A stretch of DNA of 64,000 nt from assembly GCA_947494925.1 (NCBI GenBank), contig CANLWS010000003.1:186001-250000 (forward strand), written 5' to 3'. The notes beneath the pieces were generated by a model, which was given only the letters and a program-made list of their open reading frames with translations, made no database searches and was not told where the DNA came from. The translations under genes were made by a program, and so were the position numbers. Below, in pieces: positions 35,884-43,677 of the stretch; the first letter of the stretch is position 1, and each line of letters begins with the position of its first letter. This DNA is from an uncultured Alteromonadaceae bacterium. Lineage in GTDB: Bacteria > Pseudomonadota > Gammaproteobacteria > Enterobacterales > Alteromonadaceae.

Positions 35884-36351
35884 GTGGACGCTGAATTGTT
35901 ATTTACACTATGTAATCGAGCGGTTATACCCGCATGGTTGTTACTCGCTTTTGCGCCCAATTGGAAATGGACTCAAAAACTGATATTTCATGCTTGGATC
36001 CCGTCATTACTCGCAGTCTGCTATATCTATGCTTTTGTCAGTGGTCAACCATCGCCTGAAGAAGGAAATTTCACTACTCTGGCAGGTGTCCTGGTGCTAT
36101 TTCAGGTACCTTATCTGGCGTTAGCTGGTTGGATTCATTACCTGGTCTTTGACTTATTTGTCGGCGCCTGGATAGTGCGTGATGGTCAACGCCACAAAAT
36201 TCATCAAGCACTCATTTTTCCTTGTCTCTTTTTCACATTAATGTTCGGACCAGTGGGATTGTTGATGTATTTTGTTCTTCGCTTTGCATTGCGCAAAACA
36301 TTGACCACACAGGAACAGGGTCAAACGGTGGCTAACACAATGTCGAATTGA
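35884..36351 (+). CDS. ABA4-like (DUF4281) membrane protein
   Basis: 155 residues with four membrane helices. ELLFTLCNRAVIPAWLLLAFAPNWKW at the start, then GWIHYLVFDLFVGAWIVRDGQRHKIHQ and MFGPVGLLMYFVLR are signature segments of the ABA4-like family, whose plant member takes part in neoxanthin formation and whose bacterial members are of unknown activity. The start is a GTG after AGGAGAAGG. The last 31 bases overlap the end of the oppositely oriented dioxygenase gene. Confidence 0.82.
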   Translation: MDAELLFTLCNRAVIPAWLLLAFAPNWKWTQKLIFHAWIPSLLAVCYIYAFVSGQPSPEEGNFTTLAGVLVLFQVPYLALAGWIHYLVFDLFVGAWIVRDGQRHKIHQALIFPCLFFTLMFGPVGLLMYFVLRFALRKTLTTQEQGQTVANTMSN

Positions 36352-36986
36352 CCAGTTGGGATATTCCCAGCATCAGCTTGGGAGAATTCAACCACCAGAT
36401 CTGTTCTTTGATTTTTAGGAACCTGATTTAAAATTGAGTCTATTTCATTGAGAGATTCGCCAGCAAAATACATTTGCGTGGTGACCTCCTTGTATCCTCT
36501 TTTGGATACCTTAAAGTGAATGTGTGGTGGTCTTGACCAACGGCCACTGACTTTGTATGCGCCAGGTTTGATTGTTTTAAATCGGTATTGGCCTAGTTCG
36601 TTAGTCGTCACAATTCCCCATCCTTGAAAGTCTGGATCCAAGGGGGCCGGGTTAGTATCTGCTGCGTGCGCATAGCGTCCTGCTGCATTGGCTTGCCAGA
36701 CATCTACTATTGCATTGGCTAGTGGTTGGCCAGTTTCATCCCGCACCACTCCCGTTATCCAGAGCATGTCACCTTTAGCGTGTTTCTTATGTCCCTTTAT
36801 TTGAGTTAAATCCAAATCTTTGTCTGACTGAGGTTGTACTGGATAGAAAGGGCCTTCAACCTGTTTGGGTGTGGCTGCTAGATCTTTGCTGTGACCAATA
36901 GCAGGTTGCATAGATACCAGGCCTGCTGTCAGAGCAACTGTGCCCTGGAGTATGTCTCTTCGTGTTATTCCATTTTTATTGCTCAT
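36321..36986 (-). CDS. Tat-exported intradiol ring-cleavage dioxygenase
   Basis: 221 residues. A twin-arginine signal is visible (GITRRDILQGTVALTAG). The dioxygenase core has VEGPFYPV, TGVVRDETGQPLANAIVDVWQANAAGRYAHAAD, then GQYRFKTIKPGAYK and the metal ligand pair in RPPHIHFKV, so the 2-Tyr/2-His iron site (as in protocatechuate 3,4-dioxygenase) looks complete. Exported intradiol enzymes are unusual since aromatic ring cleavage is normally cytoplasmic. GGAG precedes the ATG. Its 3' end overlaps the ABA4-like gene by 31 bases. Confidence 0.86.
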   Translation of the reverse strand: MSNKNGITRRDILQGTVALTAGLVSMQPAIGHSKDLAATPKQVEGPFYPVQPQSDKDLDLTQIKGHKKHAKGDMLWITGVVRDETGQPLANAIVDVWQANAAGRYAHAADTNPAPLDPDFQGWGIVTTNELGQYRFKTIKPGAYKVSGRWSRPPHIHFKVSKRGYKEVTTQMYFAGESLNEIDSILNQVPKNQRTDLVVEFSQADAGNIPTGQFDIVLATV

Positions 36987-37087
36987 CTACTTGCTCCGAT
37001 TTGGCCGTGACTTAGGTTTAGCTTTATCACCTCACAAATTCAAGCAACTTCAGTTAAATCAACCAAGTATTGAGATTGACCTGCTTA

Positions 37088-38212
37088 TTAATTCTCAGAT
37101 TCGACCCGCACAAAATTGTATACTCCGTCGAATGGCTTGGCTACAAACCCAATGGGCGTTTTCTCGGTGTTAAATTTCAGGGTTAAATTAGCCCCGCGCT
37201 GGAAAAACTCGTTTTCGCTAAGGGCTAGAAAGGGTTGTTTTGAACCATCTTCAAATACACCTACCAGTTGATTTTTTTCCACAATCATACTCATACGGAT
37301 ATCATGTTTCTGTTCGAAATATGCGCCCGCCAGGCTTTGAAGTTTTTGTTCTGGCAATGTAATTGCTTGTTTCTCGAACAGAAACTGCAGGCCACGCACA
37401 TTGCCATTCGCCTTGATCCCAGAGTGGCCCATATTTTCGAACAGCTGGGTTTTATAAGTTAATCCAGGGATTTTTTTCGTTTCAAGAAAGGATTGCATTT
37501 TTTTGAAACCTGGCAATACACCATCAAATTCTCCGGCGGCAGAGTAGAGTCGTGTGGGGTTATCTTTAAAGTGTGCCAGGCTTTTTTCAGCCATTTTAAA
37601 AGTGACTTCGTCGTCCCACCAGAGAGATGGCGCAGTGGGCAGAAATCCAGTGAAAAAAGACGGGTCGTCAAACATGGCATAAAATGTAAACAGGCCACCC
37701 AACGAACTCCCCATAAGATAGCGTTCATCGTTGGTGCGATACTCCTTGCTCATAAAAGATACCAATTCTTCTTTGATAAAAGATAAGAAATTATTGGCGC
37801 CACCCGAATTTTTTGATTGTTCAATGGCAGTGGGAGTGAAATCCCTCACTCTAAGTTCTTCAGCATTGGGGTTATCTCCTCCCCAGGTAATGCCTACTAA
37901 AATCGCGTCGGGAATGTCACCATCGTAGTTTAGTTGCCCATACAAAGAAATCATCAGGGTAAAGTCCCACTGTGCATCTAATAAATAAATGACCGGATAG
38001 GATTGGTCCGATTCTTTATAGCCTCGTGGCAAACTAATCCACAATTTGTATTCCTGATCAACAATCTCGGATTGCAACAAACGTTCTTGGGTCCCACCTA
38101 TCACTACTTCGGGGAACTGGGGGGCAACATTTTGTGAAGAGGATTCGTTAGCAGTCAGATAAAATGAATAAAAAAGAAGGACGAAAGCGGTAAGACAATT
38201 CAAAATACGCAT
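37088..38212 (-). CDS. Exported esterase (PF00756-type, Fes/IroE-like fold)
   Basis: 374 residues with a signal peptide (MRILNCLTAFVLLFYSFYLTA). The alpha/beta-hydrolase core: LWISLPRGYKESDQSYPVIYLLDAQWDF, ILVGITWGG, the nucleophile elbow MGSSLGGLFTFYAMF, and a His in MGHSGIKA. The family includes enterobactin esterases and carbohydrate esterases. The C-terminal part (residues 290-374) is an extra domain (LVGVFEDGSKQPFLALSENEFFQRG). AAGGAA is five bases before the ATG. Probably periplasmic ester hydrolysis. Confidence 0.83.
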   Translation of the reverse strand: MRILNCLTAFVLLFYSFYLTANESSSQNVAPQFPEVVIGGTQERLLQSEIVDQEYKLWISLPRGYKESDQSYPVIYLLDAQWDFTLMISLYGQLNYDGDIPDAILVGITWGGDNPNAEELRVRDFTPTAIEQSKNSGGANNFLSFIKEELVSFMSKEYRTNDERYLMGSSLGGLFTFYAMFDDPSFFTGFLPTAPSLWWDDEVTFKMAEKSLAHFKDNPTRLYSAAGEFDGVLPGFKKMQSFLETKKIPGLTYKTQLFENMGHSGIKANGNVRGLQFLFEKQAITLPEQKLQSLAGAYFEQKHDIRMSMIVEKNQLVGVFEDGSKQPFLALSENEFFQRGANLTLKFNTEKTPIGFVAKPFDGVYNFVRVESEN

Positions 38213-38314
38213 ATAATTTCCTTGTTGATAACACTGAGTCCATAGTGTTGCGTTAATTTGACATTCTGCCCACTGTAATTTGCAACAGTTTATGTTGTCT
38301 TCAATCCCAATGCT

Positions 38315-39067
38315 TTAGAAAACCATGAATACAGCTGCTACTGCTGTCATCCCTAGTATCATCCAGCGGAACTGTTTTTCCGGGATGCGTTTGACAATTT
38401 TAATACCGCAATAGGCCCCCAGTGCAATAAAGGGCAGGCATATCAGATTGAGATAAAAGGAATTTAGATTGATGGTTTCCCAGGAAAAAACATGGAAAGG
38501 GATTTTAAATAAATTTATAGCCAGAAAAAACCAGGCACCTGTCCCAATATAGACATTCTTGGGCAATCGCATACTCAGTAGATACAAAGCCATAATCGCA
38601 CCTGCCAGATTACCTATCATGGTGGTTATCCCGCCTAACAAGCCCATTAAAACCGCAAACCAGATGTAGTCAGGAATTTTTTCTTTGTTGGCTGTTTCCA
38701 TCCAAATCATAATGGCCAGACTAACAAAAATGATCACACCCATGATCAGCCTGAAAACCTCATCATCAATCATGTTGCCGACCAGAGTGCCGACAACTAC
38801 GCCTATAGCTGCCGAGGGAAAAAGCTTGAGCAGATACTGCCAGTTTGCGTGTCTGTGGTAGTAGTGGACGGCAAACAAATCTGCCATGATCAACATTGGC
38901 AACATAAGTCCAGATGACACTTTGCCACCAAAAATAAGCGCCATGATTGGAACTGAAAGCATAGCTACGCCAGAGATACCGGTTTTTGCCATGCCTATCA
39001 GAAAGGCCGCTAAAAATAACATTGCTAAAGTTTGGTAGGACAAGGAGTAGGAAAATAATTCAATCAT
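38315..39067 (-). CDS. TauE/SafE family sulfite exporter-like permease
   Basis: About 250 residues from the ATG at 39067; a TTG at 39154 would add 29 polar residues. Eight or so membrane helices with the TauE pattern: MAKTGISGVAMLSVPIMALIFGGKVSSGLMLPMLIMADLFAV, then LMGLLGGITTMIGNLAGAIMALYLL and a terminal GAYCGIKIVKRIPEKQFRWMI. The family exports organosulfonate- or sulfite-like anions, or imports others. It is on the minus strand with the esterase downstream and a MITE-like element upstream. Confidence 0.82.
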   Translation of the reverse strand: MIELFSYSLSYQTLAMLFLAAFLIGMAKTGISGVAMLSVPIMALIFGGKVSSGLMLPMLIMADLFAVHYYHRHANWQYLLKLFPSAAIGVVVGTLVGNMIDDEVFRLIMGVIIFVSLAIMIWMETANKEKIPDYIWFAVLMGLLGGITTMIGNLAGAIMALYLLSMRLPKNVYIGTGAWFFLAINLFKIPFHVFSWETINLNSFYLNLICLPFIALGAYCGIKIVKRIPEKQFRWMILGMTAVAAVFMVF

Positions 39068-39180
39068 TAAATCTGGGAATTGGTCGTATGCATATAACAA
39101 CCTTAACAAAGGTAATTTGAATTTGCTCTGTTGATATTTGTTGGGTATACCCAAGTGGCGTCAAGTAATGATGATCAACA

Positions 39181-39286
39181 TGCGCAAAAGAACTTTTTTG
39201 CTAGTGCGCAGGTTGTTATGAAATCTGCAGGCAGCCATACCGTTTCGCTCTATCTACCTTTGGTAAATAAAAAAGGTTTTTTGCAC
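39181..39286. repeat. MITE-like element, copy 1 (106 bases)
   Basis: The first 26 bases (TGCGCAAAAGAACTTTTTTG plus TAGTG context) and the last 18 (AAAAAAGGTTTTTTGCAC) are nearly identical to those at 46356-46461, and the distance between them is the same in both places (88 bases from start to start). The reverse complement of the right end, GTGCAAAAAACCTTTTTT, resembles the left end, so the ends are imperfect inverted repeats. The middle is only weakly conserved apart from CAGGCAGC. No coding capacity. Confidence 0.6.
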
Positions 39287-39359
39287 CCACTTGCGCAAAT
39301 GAATATATTGAGAGCCAGTATGAAGTATTCAGATGCACCAGAAACACTTCCATGATGAT

Positions 39360-39440
39360 CTTCACCCAGCCTCGCCATCCCTGGCGAGTCGTTCAGCTGG
39401 GCGGAGCTGCGCTCCTAAAGAGTCCAGCTTCACCCACAAA
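39360..39440. repeat. Intergenic hairpin cluster
   Basis: Two short perfect hairpins lie close together: CTCGCCA-TCCC-TGGCGAG and GGAGC-TGC-GCTCC, with direct repeats of CTTCACCC flanking the block. This has the look of a REP-type intergenic element rather than a terminator because no T-run follows. It lies between the MITE-like element and the end of a small membrane protein gene. Confidence 0.5.
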
Positions 39441-39924
39441 ACGCGGCTATATCGCCTTGCTTGGTGGCTTTGTATTTTATCCACTTAGTAATCAAGTGCA
39501 GTTTGACTTGTTTTGAATTCACTGACTTCCAAACTTGATTACCTAACTTGGGGCAAACAGATTGACGAATATAATTTTTTTGCTGGGGCACGGACAAATC
39601 TAGCGGAGAAGGAATTTCAACAAATATATGCAGGACATTTGACATCAATTTACTTTCCCGAAAATGCCAGGAGCCTTTCGAGAACAATTTTCTAGCAGCA
39701 CGTTCGACTTGTATTTGCTGTGGTTTGGTAATTTCTGAGAATTGATTGTTGCTGTAGCCTGAAGAAAAGTTGGCAATCAATGACAATAAAAACAGTGAGC
39801 CACTCCCATAAATAAACACAAAGCATAGGGTCACAAGAACCCGTCGTTTTTTGAACTCAGCGTTTTGTTTTTGAGTGTTTTCTGGGATGGAATGAGTCGG
39901 TTTTTTTAAAATACTGGTGAGCAT
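39430..39924 (-). CDS. Hypothetical single-pass membrane protein
   Basis: 164 residues with one membrane helix near residues 29-50 (VLVTLCFVFIYGSGSLFLLSLIANF), a basic N-terminus (FKKRR before it), and a C-terminal soluble part with two cysteines (SVCPKLGNQVW, AAFCG). No family recognised. The soluble part probably faces the periplasm. It has plausible codon use and no good overlapping alternative. Confidence 0.55.
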   Translation of the reverse strand: MLTSILKKPTHSIPENTQKQNAEFKKRRVLVTLCFVFIYGSGSLFLLSLIANFSSGYSNNQFSEITKPQQIQVERAARKLFSKGSWHFRESKLMSNVLHIFVEIPSPLDLSVPQQKNYIRQSVCPKLGNQVWKSVNSKQVKLHLITKWIKYKATKQGDIAAFCG

Positions 39925-39956
39925 AGAGTTTCATTATTATTATTTTGTGAAAAAGA

Positions 39957-40358
39957 CTAAGAAGGAAAAACGCTGATTTCCGATTGTAGGATTTTTACGT
40001 TCCCATCGGGTTGCAGGCCCCAGATCTCCTGAAAGACTTCGCCTCGCAAATTATCGCTTTTCCAATAACAACTTAAGACGGCCGTCTCATCATCCATGAC
40101 CTCTATCATGGGGTGTAAGTAGCGCATATTCCCTTTGTTATCGGCTAGAAATTGTTGCCAGAAATCCCGAATAGCTTCTATGCCAACGAACATGCCCAGA
40201 GGTCGACTTCGAATGATTGCAGTTGCTTCATAATATTTGTAACACTTGGCCGCATCACCTTTATTTAGTGATTCGATAAATTGATTACTGGCTAATTCTA
40301 CAGCGGAGCGTAAAGATGCTTTTTCTGATTGTTTTGGCGGCATTTTTGTCGTCACCAT
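39957..40358 (-). CDS. SnoaL/NTF2-like protein
   Basis: 133 residues from ATG 40358 (another ATG is five codons later; an upstream in-frame start at 40451 would add a stretch not like the family). The cone-shaped NTF2-like fold is suggested by ASNQFIESLNKGDAAKCYKYYEATAIIRSRPLGMFVGIEAIRDFWQQFLAD and the strands ending VFQEIWGLQPDGNVKILQSEISVF. Members include ketosteroid isomerase-like enzymes and non-catalytic binding proteins. Substrate unknown. Confidence 0.7.
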   Translation of the reverse strand: MVTTKMPPKQSEKASLRSAVELASNQFIESLNKGDAAKCYKYYEATAIIRSRPLGMFVGIEAIRDFWQQFLADNKGNMRYLHPMIEVMDDETAVLSCYWKSDNLRGEVFQEIWGLQPDGNVKILQSEISVFPS

Positions 40359-40522
40359 AGTTACCAACGTCCCCAACGAATATTTTGCCTCCTGGCTATT
40401 AGTTTGGAACGTCCGTGTCCCAAGTGTCAGCGCACGACTTAAGGCAAGCAATTATGCCTTAGTCGAGTTATCAGAGTAGGTTAAGAATGTGCAAGAAATA
40501 TGGAGAATGGTGAACTTGCTAG

Positions 40523-41209
40523 CTAGTCCGATGAGTTATCATTTTGCAATGGCACGTATTTGTAGCCAGAGCCATAAACACCTCGGATCAATTCGTGTTC
40601 AGAAGATAATCCTTTTAGCTTTCTGCGTAAGTTACTGACATGGCTATCTACAGTTCTGTCAGAGACGATACGATGATCAGAGTAGATCAAATCCATAATG
40701 GCATCCCGGGAATAAATGCGATGAGCATTCTTAATCAGCAGCGCCAACAGGGAAAACTCCAGTGTGGTTAAGGCCACTTTTTTATCCCCTAATTGAGCTT
40801 CCTGAGTATGTTCCAATAAGGTTAATTGAGCGTTATTATCTTCAGTTGTATAGGTTCGACGAAGAATGGCTTTCACTCTCAGTACTAACTCGGGCGCACT
40901 AAATGGCTTACAAATATAGTCATCTGCTCCCGCTTCCAGACCAATCAAACGTTCCGCTTCAGAGGATTTAGCTGTCAGCATTATAATGGGAATATTAGAG
41001 GTTGAGCGAATGTGTTTACAGATTGTAATGCCGTCGCCCCCAGGCAACATGACATCCAGAATTAGTAAATCAGGTTTAAACTGTTTTACCAGTTCAGGAA
41101 CTTCCGTGGCGTCATTTAAAACTGAGCATCGGAACCCTGCATGAGTTAAAAATGTTTTGATGGCATCGGCAATGCTAACTTCGTCTTCAACTATTAAAAT
41201 GTGCTTCAT
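40523..41209 (-). CDS. OmpR/PhoB-type response regulator
   Basis: 228 residues. Receiver domain residues 1-115 with the acidic pair E8/D9, phospho-acceptor D52 (LLILDVMLPGGDG) and Lys101 (YICKPF). A C-terminal winged-helix domain with YSRDAIMDLIYSDHRIVSDRTVDSHVSNLRRKLKG and the GSGYKYVP end. It overlaps the upstream sensor kinase by four bases, so both form one operon. Target genes are not visible. Confidence 0.93.
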   Translation of the reverse strand: MKHILIVEDEVSIADAIKTFLTHAGFRCSVLNDATEVPELVKQFKPDLLILDVMLPGGDGITICKHIRSTSNIPIIMLTAKSSEAERLIGLEAGADDYICKPFSAPELVLRVKAILRRTYTTEDNNAQLTLLEHTQEAQLGDKKVALTTLEFSLLALLIKNAHRIYSRDAIMDLIYSDHRIVSDRTVDSHVSNLRRKLKGLSSEHELIRGVYGSGYKYVPLQNDNSSD

Positions 41210-43338
41210 TCTTTGCCACCTTTTGCGCAGCGCAATGGAATAGTAAACTTGATTTCTAACCCGCCTAACATGCTCTGGCTAGCCTTGATTTTTCCTCCGT
41301 GAGCTTCAACTAACGCCTGACAAATTGATAACCCGAGTCCAGCTCCGCCTGAGTCACGACTGCGTGAAGTATCAGCCCGGTAGAGCCGTTCAAAAAGTTG
41401 TTCAATTTGACTTTCATTTAATCCGGGACCACTGTCCTCAACATAACAGACCAGATCTGTATCCCTGACTAATGCATACAAATGCACCCCACCAGGGCGG
41501 TCTGTATATCGGCAACTGTTGGCAAGAAGATTGGAAAGGATCTGATTTAGTCTGTCTACATCACACTCGCAATTTACCTTGTCATTGATGTCGATTCTGC
41601 TACCAAAATTCAGCCCGCAGTTGTGCACCAGATCAGCATTGCTATTCACCCATCCTTCAAGGTAAGCCTTTATTTCTATTTTTTGTGGGCGCATGTCCAA
41701 TTCACCAGCATCCATCTGAGATAGTTGGAATACATCATTAATAAGGCGATTAAGACTGCCGATTTTATTGTGTATTGTCTTATATGTTTCTTTAGGCGTT
41801 TCGGTTAACTCGTACTCCAACATTTCGAGTTGGAGTTTAATCGCTGCAATAGGGGTGCGCAATTCGTGAGAAATATCAGAGAGCATTTTGTTTTTTCGCT
41901 CTACTAATTGTTGTGCCATGTTTGCACGCAAATTACTCAACCGGCGCCGTTGCAGCAGATAAATTAAAGCAAAAAATAAAGCAGCGGCAACCAGAATCGC
42001 AAAAAACAGCAGCCGCTGGTTAGTTTGACGCTCAATGTTAACTTGCAAGGCTTGTTGAGCATTGTCTCGTTCCAGCTCAGTAATTTTTTGTTGTTGCTCT
42101 TTTTGCTTAAACAGCACAGCCAACTGTTCGAGATTGTTTGTTTTGTTATTCTCGCTTTGCTGAACATACTGGTCGATGTACTGCCTTTGGGTATCAAGTG
42201 CTTTCTCAAGATTTCCCTGCTTTTTGAGGACCTCTACCATCAGTCTGTTCGCTTTCGACAATACATCATTTTGCCCCAGTTGCCTGGCTACCGAAATAGT
42301 AGGATTGAGCAATTCATACGCTCGCGCAACATCCCCCTTCTCCGAAGCGATTGTGGCCATTAAAAGTCGGCTCTGGTTTAGCAGTGAGTCGGATTTTATT
42401 GCAAAAGACATATCAAAAGACTTTGCCAAATTATTTTCTGCCTCGAAAAAATTTTCTCGTTTGAGCGCTATTTTCCCGAGCACTAGATATATGACTGCCT
42501 GATTATGAAAGGAATCTATTTCCAACGCTTTGCTCAGGGCTTGATTAGCGCTTTGTTCAGCTTTTTTCAGATAATTGAAGGTAAGTTCCATCGCGCTGCG
42601 GCGGGTAATGAATTCCACCAATCGATGCTTGTCTTGGGAGCCTTGAATTAATTTTTCTGCCCTTCCTTGATACAGAAATGTAGCACTTTCATCGCCAAGT
42701 TCTTCGTATACAGTTGCGATGTTTGAGAGGGTCATTGCATGATTTGAAGCAGAGCCATGTTTTTCTAACAAAGGCAGAGAAAGGTTATAATATTTAAGTG
42801 TGCTGCCGAGGTCACCTTGGGAATGGCTGACCAATGCGAGGTTATTATAAATATTTCCAGTTGCAGGTCGATTCTCAACAGAACGGTAAATTTCCAACGC
42901 TTTGAGATAGCCTTCTTCAGCCAGTAAATACTGACCGGTTTTTTTATACAAGATGGCTTGATTTGAGAGTACCCTGGCCCAGTCATTTTGGTTTTCCACT
43001 AGTGGACCTTTATCAATAACAATACCGATAATTGACTGGGCCTTTTCGTATTCACCTGTATCCAGATAAACGCGGGGTAAAAAGCCGGCTAGCAGAACCT
43101 CGCTTTCTATATTTGGGTATTGCTGAAAGTGAGTTAGTGCTTGTTCTCCATACTCTTTGGCTTTGTCTCGACAGCGATACCAGCAATATTTGACGAGTTC
43201 AACCAGCGCCTGGCCTTTTAATTCAGTAGAATTTCCAGCCGTATTAATCTCATTTTCTAGGCGATTGATTTGTTGGTCTGGTTCATTAGCGAAGCCAAGA
43301 TTGGTAATCAATAGAAGAGAAAATATAAACAAACGCAT
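41206..43338 (-). CDS. Periplasmic-TPR sensor histidine kinase
   Basis: 710 residues. A signal peptide (MRLFIFSLLLITNLGFA) is followed by a long tetratricopeptide-repeat sensor region (about 25-400; for example NIYNNLALVSHSQGDLGSTLKYYNLSLPLLEKH), a short coiled coil, a membrane helix at 443-462, then HisKA with the phospho-acceptor His491 (SDISHELRTP) and HATPase motifs N (LANSCRYTD), G1 (DSGPG) and G2 (GGAGLGLSICQ). It would detect a periplasmic protein or peptide by its TPRs. Coupled with the response regulator by a four-base overlap. Confidence 0.92.
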   Translation of the reverse strand: MRLFIFSLLLITNLGFANEPDQQINRLENEINTAGNSTELKGQALVELVKYCWYRCRDKAKEYGEQALTHFQQYPNIESEVLLAGFLPRVYLDTGEYEKAQSIIGIVIDKGPLVENQNDWARVLSNQAILYKKTGQYLLAEEGYLKALEIYRSVENRPATGNIYNNLALVSHSQGDLGSTLKYYNLSLPLLEKHGSASNHAMTLSNIATVYEELGDESATFLYQGRAEKLIQGSQDKHRLVEFITRRSAMELTFNYLKKAEQSANQALSKALEIDSFHNQAVIYLVLGKIALKRENFFEAENNLAKSFDMSFAIKSDSLLNQSRLLMATIASEKGDVARAYELLNPTISVARQLGQNDVLSKANRLMVEVLKKQGNLEKALDTQRQYIDQYVQQSENNKTNNLEQLAVLFKQKEQQQKITELERDNAQQALQVNIERQTNQRLLFFAILVAAALFFALIYLLQRRRLSNLRANMAQQLVERKNKMLSDISHELRTPIAAIKLQLEMLEYELTETPKETYKTIHNKIGSLNRLINDVFQLSQMDAGELDMRPQKIEIKAYLEGWVNSNADLVHNCGLNFGSRIDINDKVNCECDVDRLNQILSNLLANSCRYTDRPGGVHLYALVRDTDLVCYVEDSGPGLNESQIEQLFERLYRADTSRSRDSGGAGLGLSICQALVEAHGGKIKASQSMLGGLEIKFTIPLRCAKGGKE

Positions 43339-43677
43339 ATTTAAGAGCCATTACTCACAATTTAATTCGATAGAACAACAGGGTACTTTACACCAGAATG
43401 TATTGGAAATTGTCCAGAAAATGTGGAGAAACCTGTGTTCTCATCAATGGAGCGATAAAGGAATTATTAAGTACGAAAGCAAATTGGATTATTGGTAAGA
43501 TGCATATGTTACGGATGGCCCTTGTGGCATAGTTAAGCATATGGCCACTATAGGTTGACCAACTAGTATGTAGCTCTAAACGCTTTGTGAACAATGCAGA
43601 AAGGGACATAACTAGCGCTGTGATCAAGCGTGGCTTATCCAAACATCAGGTTAATTTAATAAGGATTTTTCATTAGT
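43339..43677. other. Divergent intergenic region, no gene seen
   Basis: This 339-base stretch separates the sensor kinase gene and the Sel1-repeat gene. Reading frames in it have no ribosome site or family resemblance. It should hold two promoters. Near 43630-43660 the string CTTATCCAAACATCAGGTTAA resembles one near 2467-2488 (CTTATCCAAGTAACAGGTTAA), about 17 of 21 bases. The meaning of that match is unclear. Confidence 0.5.

Noticed and set aside
43388-43642. Minus-strand open frame in the kinase/Sel1 intergenic region
   Set aside because: No ribosome site, odd composition with no family resemblance, and it occupies the only space available for two divergent promoters.
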